Assembly: GCA_035457725.1 (NCBI GenBank)
Contig: DATIBC010000121.1
Location: 1 to 33,265 of the forward strand
Direction of reading: 5' to 3'
Source: DATFES01 sp035457725
Lineage (GTDB): Bacteria > Pseudomonadota > Alphaproteobacteria > CACIAM-22H2
Length of the DNA stretch: 33,265 bases
This document shows positions 24,729 to 33,265 of the stretch, in pieces. Position 1 is the first letter of the stretch, and each line of letters starts with the position of its first letter. Made by a program: the position numbers and the translations under genes. Below the pieces are notes generated by a model. The model made no database searches. It was not told the origin of the DNA and saw only the letters and a program-made list of their open reading frames with translations.

Positions 24729-24760
24729 GACCGTCCGGGTCGCCAACCAGGAGGAATGCG

Positions 24761-25123
24761 ATGCTCGATTTCGTAATCAAGGCGTTCGCAATCGCCTTCT
24801 CCATCGCCTTTCTCGTCATTCCGCTATTACTCGCCGTTTCGGCGCTGCGCAGCGGGTTCGACGTGAGCGGGCTCATTCGCGAGCCCGACCAGAATGGCAA
24901 GGCAAGCATTTCACGATTCCAGCTGTTCTTGTTCAGTTACGTCATTGCCGGCCTCTACCTCGTGTTGTCGCTCGAGGCGGGCCAATTCGTGGAGATTCCC
25001 GACGGCGTCCTGGCGTTGCTTGGGATTAGTGGCGGCAGTTTCGTCGTATCGAAGGGGATCGGCCGGCAGACGACGGTCGCGCCGCCGCGCGACGTCGAAT
25101 CCAAGGACGAGAGCTCGCGATGA
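24761..25123 (+). CDS. Small three-helix membrane protein B, unknown function
   Basis: A 120-residue protein with a strong AGGAGGA site before ATG 24761. Membrane segments lie at about 5-28, 55-71 and 82-97, with a polar, charged C-terminal tail (about 101-120). It shares with protein A the loop FDVSGLIREPDQNGKASISR, then R52-x-Q54-x3-F58, I79-P80, G88-x-S90, K98 and G101-R102. It is followed without a gap by the nuclease gene (ATGA overlap at 25120-25123), pointing to translational coupling and a joint function such as membrane anchoring, release or self-protection; that role is inference. Confidence 0.8.
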   Translation: MLDFVIKAFAIAFSIAFLVIPLLLAVSALRSGFDVSGLIREPDQNGKASISRFQLFLFSYVIAGLYLVLSLEAGQFVEIPDGVLALLGISGGSFVVSKGIGRQTTVAPPRDVESKDESSR

Positions 25124-25971
25124 GCACGCCGATTCGTTCCATGTTCCGCATGGCGCCCGCTTTGATCTCGGCGCTGATCGCGTTCGTCGTCCTCCCTCTC
25201 TCGGCGCTCGGTCAGATCGCCGAATGCGCATCGATGGTGCGCGATATCGGCGCGCCCGAATACAAGGGCAATCCGCCGCAGCACATGATCTTGTGCCGGA
25301 AGGGTTACGTCCTTTCGCATAACGCCGAGCGACGGACGCCCGATTGGGTGGTGGAGCTTCTCACCCCCGACCGCTTCGTTGGGCCCGGCGATCGCAAGCG
25401 GGAGGGCGATCCCTTCGCTCCCGATCCCGATCTGATGGCGGAAGATCGCGCCGAATTACGAGATTACCGCAAAAGCGGCTTCGACCGCGGGCATATGGCG
25501 CCGGCGGCGTCAATGAAGTTCGACGTCGAGGCGATGCGGCAGAGCTTTTATCTGTCGAACATGGCGCCGCAAGTCGGCCGGGGTCTGAACCAGCACATCT
25601 GGGCCGATCTCGAGGCGCTGGTGCGAGAGTGGACATGCGATCGCGGACGGCTCATCGTCGTCACTGGACCGATCTACGACGGCCCGCCACGCACTATCGG
25701 CGAAGGAGCGGTCGCCGTCCCGAACGCGTTCTACAAGATCGCCTACGATCCAACGGCAAAGCGCGCGCTTGCCTTCATCCTGCCCAACGCGGCGGTGAAG
25801 ACGAGAGGACAACCGCCGTCAAAGTCGCTCCGGGCGTTCGTCGCCACCGTCGGCGAGATCGAGGAGCGGAGCGGCCTGGATTTTCTCTCCGGTCTGGCTT
25901 CCCGCGACGAGCGCCGGATCGAAGCGACCAGATCGGCCGTCTGGCCGGTACGCGCCGGCTGCGGCCGGTAG
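25120..25971 (+). CDS. Secreted DNA/RNA non-specific endonuclease (NUC1/beta-beta-alpha-Me type)
   Basis: The 283-residue protein has an N-terminal signal peptide (about 1-32, hydrophobic ALISALIAFVVLPLSALG). Its catalytic motif is DRGHMAPAA with H125 as general base, and the Mg2+-binding asparagine is N157 in LNQHIWADLE. VVELLTPD and RLIVVTGPIYDG are family strands. It would cut DNA and RNA without sequence preference outside the cytoplasm, for nutrient scavenging, biofilm DNA or attack on other cells. No immunity gene of the NucA-inhibitor type is recognisable next to it, but a secreted enzyme need not have one. The start overlaps membrane protein B by four bases. Confidence 0.92.
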   Translation: MSTPIRSMFRMAPALISALIAFVVLPLSALGQIAECASMVRDIGAPEYKGNPPQHMILCRKGYVLSHNAERRTPDWVVELLTPDRFVGPGDRKREGDPFAPDPDLMAEDRAELRDYRKSGFDRGHMAPAASMKFDVEAMRQSFYLSNMAPQVGRGLNQHIWADLEALVREWTCDRGRLIVVTGPIYDGPPRTIGEGAVAVPNAFYKIAYDPTAKRALAFILPNAAVKTRGQPPSKSLRAFVATVGEIEERSGLDFLSGLASRDERRIEATRSAVWPVRAGCGR

Positions 25972-26015
25972 GCGGCCGACCGGACACGCCGGCAATCGCC
26001 GAGGAGAAGTCCGAG

Positions 26016-26363
26016 ATGGCTCCCGGAAAGCGACGGACGATGCTCGCGCGCGAATTTGCCAGGACACGGGCGTACCTCCTCTCCGCCGAATGGCTCGGAT
26101 GGGCGGCGAAACAGCCGGTCGAGTTGCGCAACCGGGCAGCCATACTCTTGATGTCGCTCGAGGTTTCCCGGCTCGCGCTGCTCGACGCCGAGCTCGACTC
26201 GCTGCGCCATAAACTGGCGGCAAACGAGGCAGCGCTAGCAGCCGCGGTTGAGGCACTGGTACTCGCGCGCGATGACGCCGTGCCATCGGAGCGTACGCTC
26301 GACATGATCGCCGACCTGATGGCGATTATCGCCCGCGCCGTCCCGGCCCACCCGTTGCTGTAG
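26016..26363 (+). CDS. Small helical protein of unknown function
   Basis: A 115-residue protein with a GAGGAGAAG site before ATG 26016, 44 bases after the nuclease stop. It is almost entirely helix-forming: a basic N-terminus (MAPGKRRTMLAREFART), then leucine/alanine-rich heptad-like stretches (about 40-85) suggesting a coiled coil or helical bundle. There is no signal peptide or clear membrane segment. It is probably the last gene of the membrane/nuclease run. Its function is unknown; an accessory or protective role for the nuclease is only a guess. Confidence 0.65.
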   Translation: MAPGKRRTMLAREFARTRAYLLSAEWLGWAAKQPVELRNRAAILLMSLEVSRLALLDAELDSLRHKLAANEAALAAAVEALVLARDDAVPSERTLDMIADLMAIIARAVPAHPLL

Positions 26364-26480
26364 TGCGAGGACCGCCGCGCCGAGCGTCGTCCGCCGCTGG
26401 TGGTGATTTCATGTCTGCCCCCGCCCGAAGTATGCTTTGCGGCGAGATATAGACGTTCGCTCGACGGGAATCGCTTCGCC

Positions 26481-27950
26481 ATGCGTCTGTTCGCCGCCAC
26501 AATCGCGACCGAGACCAATACGTTCTCGCCGCTGCCGACTAGCATCGATGGCTACAAGGAGTGCGTTTTCCTGCGGCCGGGCGAGCACCCCGACGCGTCG
26601 CCGCTGATGTGCACTGCCCCGCTTTGGGTCGCCCGACGGCGCGCCGCGACGGAGGGCTTTACGCTGATCGAGGGTAGTTGCTTCGCCGCCAGCCCGGCGG
26701 GAACGACAGGGCGCAAGGACTACGAGTTCATGCGCGACGAGATTCTCGGGCAGCTTGAAGCGGCGCTGCCGGTCGATGGCGTGCTGCTGGGCCTGCACGG
26801 CGCCATGGTCGCGCACGGGTATGACGACGTCGAAGGCGACATACTCGAACGCGTGCGCGCCATCGTGGGCACGAAAACGCTCGTCGGCGTCGAGTTGGAC
26901 CCGCACTGCCACCTGACGCTGAAGCGGGTGAGGCTCGCCGACATCATCGTCCTGTACAAGGAATTTCCTCACACCGACGTCGTCGAGCGCGCCGAGGACG
27001 TTCTGCGCCTGGTGTTGCAGACGCTGCGCGGCGAGGTCAAGCCGGTCACCTCGGTGTACGATTGCCGCCAGATCGGTAGCTATCCGACGACCCTGCCGCT
27101 GATGCGAGGCTTCGTCGACAAAGTGAAGGCGCTCGAAGGCAAGGACGGCATCCTATCGATCTCGATCGGCCACTGTTTCCCTTACGCCGACGTGGCCGAG
27201 CTGAGCGGGCGTATCCTGGTCATCGCCGACCGCGACAAATCGAAGGCGGACGCGCTGGCGACACGGATCGGCGAGGAGTTCGTGTCGATGCGTGGGAAGA
27301 CGTTCCCCAGTTATCTCGGCGTCGACGAAGGGGTCTCGGCCGCGCTGGCGTCGAGCGAAGCGCCGATTGTCATCGCCGACCCGGCCGACAACGCGGGCGG
27401 CGGCGCGCCGTCGGACAACACGACAATCCTGCGCCACCTGCTCGAGCGGAACGTGCGGGACGCGGCGGTCGGGCCGATCTGGGATCCCATCGCCGCCCGG
27501 CTGTGCTTCGATGCCGGGCCGGAGGCCGAGTTTCCGTTGCGCCTTGGCGGCAAGATCGGTCCCGCTTCGGGCGCTCCCGTCGACGCCACGGTTCGCGTGA
27601 TCGCCGTGAAGCACGACTGCTGGCAGAGCTTCGGGCCCACCCTGGTCCCGCTTGGCGACTGCGCCGCGGTGCGCATCGCTGGCGTCGACGTCGTGCTGAT
27701 CACCAATCGCACCCAGGCCCTGGGCCTCGAGCTGTTCACCAATCTCGGCATCGATCCGCGGCGCAAGAAGCTGGTGGTGGTGAAATCCACCAATCACTTC
27801 ATGGCCGCTTTCGGGCCGATCGCCAAACGGGTCATTTACGTCGAGTCCGACGGGCCGTTGCATCGCGACTATCGGCGCATCCCGTACACGAAGGTCCAAC
27901 GTCCGATCTGGCCGCTGGACGAAAAGACCAGTCCCGGCCTGATCGCCTAA
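26481..27950 (+). CDS. M81-family metallopeptidase, MlrC (microcystinase C)-like
   Basis: The 489-residue protein has the family length and N-terminal signature ATIATETNTFSP. D140-x-H142 (LDPHCH) and H164 (FPHTD) have the same 2 and 22 residue spacing as the zinc-binding D167/H169/H191 described for Sphingomonas MlrC. GLHGAMVAHGYDDVEGD is another conserved block. MlrC cleaves linear microcystin fragments, but most homologues occur in bacteria that never meet microcystin and probably process other small peptides or amides. It lies 93 bases before the importer 2 binding-protein gene on the same strand, so its substrate may be brought in by that importer (inference). Confidence 0.92.
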   Translation: MRLFAATIATETNTFSPLPTSIDGYKECVFLRPGEHPDASPLMCTAPLWVARRRAATEGFTLIEGSCFAASPAGTTGRKDYEFMRDEILGQLEAALPVDGVLLGLHGAMVAHGYDDVEGDILERVRAIVGTKTLVGVELDPHCHLTLKRVRLADIIVLYKEFPHTDVVERAEDVLRLVLQTLRGEVKPVTSVYDCRQIGSYPTTLPLMRGFVDKVKALEGKDGILSISIGHCFPYADVAELSGRILVIADRDKSKADALATRIGEEFVSMRGKTFPSYLGVDEGVSAALASSEAPIVIADPADNAGGGAPSDNTTILRHLLERNVRDAAVGPIWDPIAARLCFDAGPEAEFPLRLGGKIGPASGAPVDATVRVIAVKHDCWQSFGPTLVPLGDCAAVRIAGVDVVLITNRTQALGLELFTNLGIDPRRKKLVVVKSTNHFMAAFGPIAKRVIYVESDGPLHRDYRRIPYTKVQRPIWPLDEKTSPGLIA

Positions 27951-27958
27951 GCGCGGGA

Positions 27959-27989
27959 TTGCGGGCGGAGTGCGCGCGTGACTTAATAT
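27959..27989 (+). promoter_or_regulatory. Weak candidate promoter before importer 2
   Basis: TAATAT (27984-27989) is a good -10-like hexamer in a GC-rich gap; TTGCGG (27959-27964) is a poor -35 partner at 19 bases. If real, it would give importer 2 its own start site independent of the MlrC-like gene. Confidence 0.2.
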
Positions 27990-28043
27990 CGGGCAAGCCG
28001 CGGTCGCGATGAACGGCGGCGTGTCATCAGGAGGGGGAACTCA

Positions 28044-29651
28044 ATGACCAGGATTACTCGTCGTACAGCGCTGCAGACCGGCCTTGCGACCGCCGCATGG
28101 GCCGCCGCACCGGCCGTCGTTCGCGGCCAGACCCGGCCAAGCCCGGCGCGCACGATCCGCGCCGTGTTCCATGGCGACGTGCCGACCTACGACCCGATTT
28201 GGACCACCGCGAACATGGCCGCTTACGCCGGCGGTATGGTCTACGACACCTTGTTCGGCATCGACGACAAGCAACAGCCGCAGCCGCAAATGGTCGGCCG
28301 CTGGGGCGTGTCGGACGACAAGCTTACTTATACCTTCGAGCTGCGCGACGGCTTGAAATGGACGGATGGCACCCCGGTCACCACTGCCGACGTCCTGCCG
28401 TCGCTGAAGCGGTGGGCGGCGCGCGACGGTGGCGGCCAGCACATGATGTTGCGCGTCAAGGACATCGCCGCCAAGGACGCCAGGACGTTCACGATCGAGC
28501 TCAAGGAGCGCTACGGTTTGGTGCTCGACGTGTTGGCGAAAACATCGACCCCCGTCTGCTTCATGATGCGCAAGAAAGAGGCCGAGACCGACCCGATGCA
28601 GAAGATCGACCAGGTGGTCGGTTCAGGCCCGTTCAAGCTCAACCTCGACGAGACCAGGCCCGGCACGCAGTATGTCTATGACCGCAACCCCGACTACGTT
28701 CCGCGCTCCGACCCTCCCTCGGGTATTTCCGGCGGCAAGGTGGTCAAGGTCGACCGGGTCATTTTCGTCAACATGCCCGACGCGCAAACCGCGGTGGCGG
28801 CGCTGCAGTCGGGCGAGATCGATTTCTACGAGATTCCGCCGATCGAGCTCCTGCCACAGCTCGAGGGCGACAGGAACGTCAAGATCCAGGTCTTGAACGC
28901 GCTCGGCAACGTGGGCCAGGTCCGCCTCAACTTCCTGCATCCGCCCTTCGACAACGAAAAGGCGCGGCAGGCAATGCTTTATATCGTTAAGCAAAGCGAC
29001 CACATGAAGGCGACGTTCGGCGATTCCAAATTCGTCAAGGCCTGCCCGTCCTATTTCGGAATGGGCACGCCGATGGAGAACGATGCCAACACCGACTGGT
29101 TCAAAGGCGGCCAGAACTTCGCCAAGGCGCGCGAGCTGTTCAAGGAGGCCGGGTACGACGGCCGGCCGATCGTGCTGATGCAGGCGACCAACATCCCGAT
29201 CATGAGCAACACCGCCTTGCTGCTGGCGCAGGAGATGCGGCAGGCCGGCCTCAATGTACAGGTCGAAGCGATGGACTGGTCGAACGTCGTGCAGCGCCGC
29301 TCCAGCAAGAACCCTCCCAACCAGGGCGGCTGGAACATCTTCATCACCTGGTCGGGCGGCAACGCTATCGGTAATCCGATTCTCCTGGCGGCGCACGCGG
29401 CGACCGGCGACAAGGCATGGTTCGGCTGGCCCAGCGACGCCAAGCAGGAGGAGCTGCGCACCAAGTGGGCCGTCGCCGGATCGCTCGAGGAGCGCAAGGC
29501 CATCGCCCGCGAGCTGCAGGCGAACGCGTGGAAGTTCGTGCCGCAGCTCTATTACGGGCAGTGGGTGCAACCGGCGGCGATGCGCAGCAACATCAACGGC
29601 CTTCTGCCGGTTCCCGAGTTGATCCCGTGGTGGAACGTTACAAAAGGGTGA
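28044..29651 (+). CDS. Peptide-type ABC substrate-binding protein, SBP family 5, Tat-type signal (importer 2)
   Basis: The 535-residue periplasmic receptor of importer 2. Its signal reads TRITRRTALQTGLATAAWAA with a twin-arginine pair, so it is probably exported folded by the Tat system, unlike the Sec-type receptor of importer 1; cleavage is likely near VRGQ (about residue 29). The family segments YTFELRDGLKWTDGTPVT and GSGPFKLN are present. An AGGAGGGGG site precedes ATG 28044. The ligand is unknown; the neighbouring M81 peptidase suggests a small peptide. Confidence 0.93.
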   Translation: MTRITRRTALQTGLATAAWAAAPAVVRGQTRPSPARTIRAVFHGDVPTYDPIWTTANMAAYAGGMVYDTLFGIDDKQQPQPQMVGRWGVSDDKLTYTFELRDGLKWTDGTPVTTADVLPSLKRWAARDGGGQHMMLRVKDIAAKDARTFTIELKERYGLVLDVLAKTSTPVCFMMRKKEAETDPMQKIDQVVGSGPFKLNLDETRPGTQYVYDRNPDYVPRSDPPSGISGGKVVKVDRVIFVNMPDAQTAVAALQSGEIDFYEIPPIELLPQLEGDRNVKIQVLNALGNVGQVRLNFLHPPFDNEKARQAMLYIVKQSDHMKATFGDSKFVKACPSYFGMGTPMENDANTDWFKGGQNFAKARELFKEAGYDGRPIVLMQATNIPIMSNTALLLAQEMRQAGLNVQVEAMDWSNVVQRRSSKNPPNQGGWNIFITWSGGNAIGNPILLAAHAATGDKAWFGWPSDAKQEELRTKWAVAGSLEERKAIARELQANAWKFVPQLYYGQWVQPAAMRSNINGLLPVPELIPWWNVTKG

Positions 29652-29693
29652 CCTGGGTAACCGATTCGCGCTTGAATCTCGCTCCGGGAAAGA

Positions 29694-29716
29694 GGGCCGG
29701 CGTCCGCTGCCGGTCC
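29694..29716 (+). promoter_or_regulatory. Intercistronic stem-loop between binding protein and permease genes (importer 2)
   Basis: GGGCCGGC (29694-29701) pairs with GCCGGTCC (29709-29716) in an 8-base-pair stem with one G-U pair and a 7-base loop. There is no T run, so a processing or stabilising hairpin is more likely than termination. It has the same position as the hairpin in importer 1. Confidence 0.45.
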
Positions 29717-29782
29717 GATCCCGGTTGAGGTTTAGCGAACATCGCTCCGCCTGCTTTCGCCGAGGACCCACCAGCCACCCGC

Positions 29783-30724
29783 ATGACCGCGTATATCGTC
29801 CGACGCCTGCTTTCGATGGCACCGGTCATGGCGGTCGTCGCGGTGTTCGTTTTTCTACTGCTGCATCTGGCGCCGGGCGACCCGGCGGCGATCATCGCCG
29901 GCGACAACGCCACGCCGGCGAATATCGAGCAAATCCGCAAGGCGCTCGGGCTCGACGAGCCGCTCTGGAAGCAATTTCTGCTCTGGATCGGCAGCTTGGC
30001 GCGGGGCGATCTCGGGCGGTCGATGTTTTGGAATGATTCGGTGACGACATTGATCGGCCAGCGCGCCGAACCAACGATCGCGCTCGCCTGCGCCACGCTT
30101 CTCGTCGCCGTGGTCATCGCCATCACGCTTGGCGTCGTCGCGGCGGCGCGGGCCGGGACTTTCGGCGATCGCCTGGTGATGGCGTTCGCCGTGGTTGGGT
30201 TTTCGGTTCCGGTGTTCGTTGTGGGCTACTTGCTGATTTTCGTGTTCGCCATTCAGCTTCGCTGGCTGCCGGTGCAAGGGTACACGCCGTTGGCCGAAGG
30301 TATCCTGCCTTGGCTGCGCAACCTTGTCCTGCCGTCGATCGCGCTTGGACTGGCCTATGTGGCGCTGATCGCGCGAATCACTCGCGCGACCATGCTCGAT
30401 GTCCTGGCCGAGGATTACATGCGTACCGCGCGCGCCAAAGGCGTGGCGCCGCGTCCGATGCTGCTCAAGCACGCGCTCAAGAACGCCGCCGTGCCGATCG
30501 TCACCGTGATCGGTATCGGCGTGGCGCTGCTGATCGGCGGCGTAGTGATCACCGAAACCGTCTTCAACATTCCGGGCATCGGCCGGTTGGTGGTCGACGC
30601 GATCGCGCGCCGTGATTACCCGATCATCCAGGGCGTCATCATCATGTTCTCGGGCATCTACGTACTGGTCAATCTCGTCGTCGACCTCTCCTATACCCTG
30701 CTCGATCCCCGGATACGCTATTGA
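29783..30724 (+). CDS. Peptide-type ABC importer permease, DppB type (importer 2)
   Basis: A 313-residue inner-membrane permease with six helices. The N-terminal RRLLSMAPVMAVVAVFVFLL helix is followed by LAPGDPAAIIAG. The coupling loop DYMRTARAKGVAPRPML with KHALKNAAVPIV and the TLLDPRIRY ending are standard for the DppB/OppB type. The 131-base gap before it holds the hairpin; no strong ribosome-binding site is visible just before ATG 29783, only a distant GAGGA. Confidence 0.95.
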   Translation: MTAYIVRRLLSMAPVMAVVAVFVFLLLHLAPGDPAAIIAGDNATPANIEQIRKALGLDEPLWKQFLLWIGSLARGDLGRSMFWNDSVTTLIGQRAEPTIALACATLLVAVVIAITLGVVAAARAGTFGDRLVMAFAVVGFSVPVFVVGYLLIFVFAIQLRWLPVQGYTPLAEGILPWLRNLVLPSIALGLAYVALIARITRATMLDVLAEDYMRTARAKGVAPRPMLLKHALKNAAVPIVTVIGIGVALLIGGVVITETVFNIPGIGRLVVDAIARRDYPIIQGVIIMFSGIYVLVNLVVDLSYTLLDPRIRY

Positions 30725-30725
30725 G

Positions 30726-31598
30726 ATGGCCAGCCTCGTCGCAACCATCCATGTTCGGCCGGGGTTGAGCGCGCGACTGTGGACGTTCGCGCGGCGGAAT
30801 CCCACCATCGTGCTCGGCGGCGCGCTGCTCACCGCGATGGCGGCGATCGCCCTCGTCGCGCCAATGATCGCCGGCGATCCACGGCTGATGACGCCGACCA
30901 ACCGGCTGCGCACACCCTCGGCGGAGCATTGGTTTGGCACAGACAACCTCGGCCGCGACGTGTTCTCGCGCAGCGTGTACGGCGCGCGCATATCGTTGGT
31001 GGTCGGGTTGTCGGTCGCGATCGTGTCGATCATCGCCGGCCTGGCGGTCGGACTGGCGGCCGGCTATTACCGCCGGCTGGACGGCTTCGTCATGCGGATC
31101 ATGGACGGCATGATGGCCATTCCGGCCATCCTGCTGGCGATCGCCCTGGTGTCGTTGAACCGAGCCAGCATATGGATCGTCATCGTCGCGATCGCGATTC
31201 CCGAGGTGCCGCGCGTGGTGCGACTGGTGCGCTCGGTCGTGTTGACGACGCGCGAGCAGCCCTTCATCGAGGCGGCGATCGGCGGCGGCAGCCGCAACCT
31301 CAAGATCATTCTGCGGCACATCTTGCCCTCGACGATCGCGCCGCTCATCGTACAGGCGACCTACATCACCGCTTCGGCGATTCTCATCGAGGCGGCGCTG
31401 TCGTTCCTCGGCGCCGGCGTGCCGCCAGAGATTCCGACCTGGGGGAACATGATCGCATCGAGTCGATTGTTCCTCGCCAGCGCGCCATGGACCATCTTTT
31501 TCCCCGGCGCGGCGCTCGCGCTGGTGATACTGGCCGTCAACCTCATGGGCGATGGACTGCGCGACCGGCTGGATCCGCGCCTGGCCCGTAGAATGTGA
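30726..31598 (+). CDS. Peptide-type ABC importer permease, DppC type (importer 2)
   Basis: A 290-residue permease starting at ATG 30726, one base after the dppB-type stop. It has the HWFGTDNLGRDVFSRSVYGA motif, about six helices and the coupling segment EAAIGGGSRNLKIILRHILP. The C-terminal NLMGDGLRDRLDPRLARRM is typical. In-frame sequence upstream to 30612 is inside the previous gene and is not used. It overlaps the next ATPase gene if that starts at GTG 31595. Confidence 0.95.
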   Translation: MASLVATIHVRPGLSARLWTFARRNPTIVLGGALLTAMAAIALVAPMIAGDPRLMTPTNRLRTPSAEHWFGTDNLGRDVFSRSVYGARISLVVGLSVAIVSIIAGLAVGLAAGYYRRLDGFVMRIMDGMMAIPAILLAIALVSLNRASIWIVIVAIAIPEVPRVVRLVRSVVLTTREQPFIEAAIGGGSRNLKIILRHILPSTIAPLIVQATYITASAILIEAALSFLGAGVPPEIPTWGNMIASSRLFLASAPWTIFFPGAALALVILAVNLMGDGLRDRLDPRLARRM

Positions 31599-31600
31599 CG

Positions 31601-32589
<989 letters not shown>

Positions 32590-32593
<4 letters not shown>

Positions 32594-33265
32594 ACGCGCC
32601 GGAGCCCGTCCTTCGGGTCGAGAATCTCCGCAAGTATTTCCCTGTGCAACGCGGAGTCCTGCGCAGGACGGTGGCGCAAATCCAGGCCGTGGACGACGTA
32701 TCGTTCGTGATCGACCCCGGCGAAACGCTGTGCCTGGTCGGCGAATCGGGTTGCGGAAAGTCGACCGTCGGCAAGCTCATACTGCGCTTCATCGAGCCGA
32801 CCGCCGGCCGCATCGTACTGAACGGCGCCGACATCACGAGGCTTGGCCAGGATGGCATGCGGCTTCACCGGCGCGACGCGCAGATGGTCTTCCAGGACCC
32901 ATATGCCTCGCTAAACCCGCGGCTAACCGCCGGCACGATCGTCGGCGAGCCGTTGGAGAATTTCGAGCCGCTGTCGCCAAGCGAGCGCGAGGAGCGCGTC
33001 GCCAGGGTGCTCAAGCGCGTTGGTCTGCGCGCCGACTCGATGCGGCGCTATCCCTTCGAATTCTCGGGCGGCCAGCGTCAACGGCTAGGCATCGCGCGCG
33101 CGCTCGTGGTCAATCCCAGCCTGATCATCGCCGATGAACCGGTCTCGGCGCTCGACGTCTCGGTCCAGGCGCAGGTGTTGAACTTGCTGATGGACCTGCA
33201 GGACGAATTCAAGCTTGCCTACCTATTCATCTCGCACGATTTGGGCGTGGTCGATCATATCGGCC
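32590..33265 (+). CDS. Peptide-type ABC importer ATPase, DppF type (importer 2, 3' end cut)
   Basis: The gene starts at ATG 32590 (ATGA overlap) and runs off the window after 225 codons. Walker A GESGCGKS, the QDPYASLNPR Q-loop, signature FSGGQRQRLG, Walker B LIIADEPVSALD and the switch HDLGVV are all present. The C-terminal oligopeptide extension is outside the window. It completes the five-gene importer 2. Confidence 0.95.

Overview
This is a GC-rich, densely packed bacterial chromosomal segment. Its gene families point to an alphaproteobacterium of the Hyphomicrobiales or Rhodospirillales type with a large catabolic and transport repertoire: a CoxL-like molybdenum hydroxylase, two complete peptide-type ABC importers, an MlrC/M81 peptidase, a class III cyclase fused to a TolB-like/TPR sensor, and a relic of an ABC_sub_bind-type binding protein. 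The taxonomic call is inference from family content; no rRNA, tRNA or marker gene is present. No integrase, transposase, phage gene or CRISPR array was seen.

Layout. (1) 1-2277: 3' part of a molybdenum hydroxylase large subunit, convergent with a cyclase/TPR gene (2310-4064, minus). (2) 4065-4576: a gene-poor stretch with the C-terminal relic of an ABC binding protein and a small dyad, then a 2OG-Fe(II) oxygenase (4577-5833) and a LysE-type exporter. (3) 6649-15074, minus strand: a compact run of nine genes read right to left: peptide-type binding protein, two permeases, two ATPases, an AspA/AstE/DoeB-like zinc deacylase, a RidA-like protein, a low-specificity L-threonine aldolase and a Nudix hydrolase. 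A second, clearly paralogous deacylase (15225-16232) is divergent from it. The set suggests import and cleavage of N-acylated or peptide-like, possibly beta-hydroxy, amino acid compounds. (4) 16641-22797: an AraC-family regulator, an orphan LivK-type binding protein, a PaaK-like acyl-CoA ligase and a divergent FAD-monooxygenase/OYE fusion resembling 2-aminobenzoyl-CoA monooxygenase/reductase and salicylyl-CoA 5-hydroxylase: the core of an aerobic CoA-thioester route for an ortho-substituted benzoate. (5) 22783-23310: a GFA-family zinc protein.

(6) 23401-26363 is the least explained stretch. A minus-strand pair (a 78-residue protein and a cysteine-rich protein) faces a plus-strand four-gene run across an AT-richer intergenic region. 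The run encodes two tandem three-helix membrane proteins that share a common motif skeleton, a secreted DNA/RNA non-specific endonuclease whose start overlaps the second membrane gene by four bases, and a small helical protein. I know no described system with this make-up and regard it as the best candidate for something new. (7) 26481-33265: an M81/MlrC metallopeptidase followed by a second peptide-type ABC importer (Tat-type binding protein, two permeases, two ATPases, the last cut by the window end).

In both importers a GC-rich stem-loop lies between the binding-protein gene and the first permease gene, a usual place for a processing or attenuation hairpin that lets the binding protein be made in excess.
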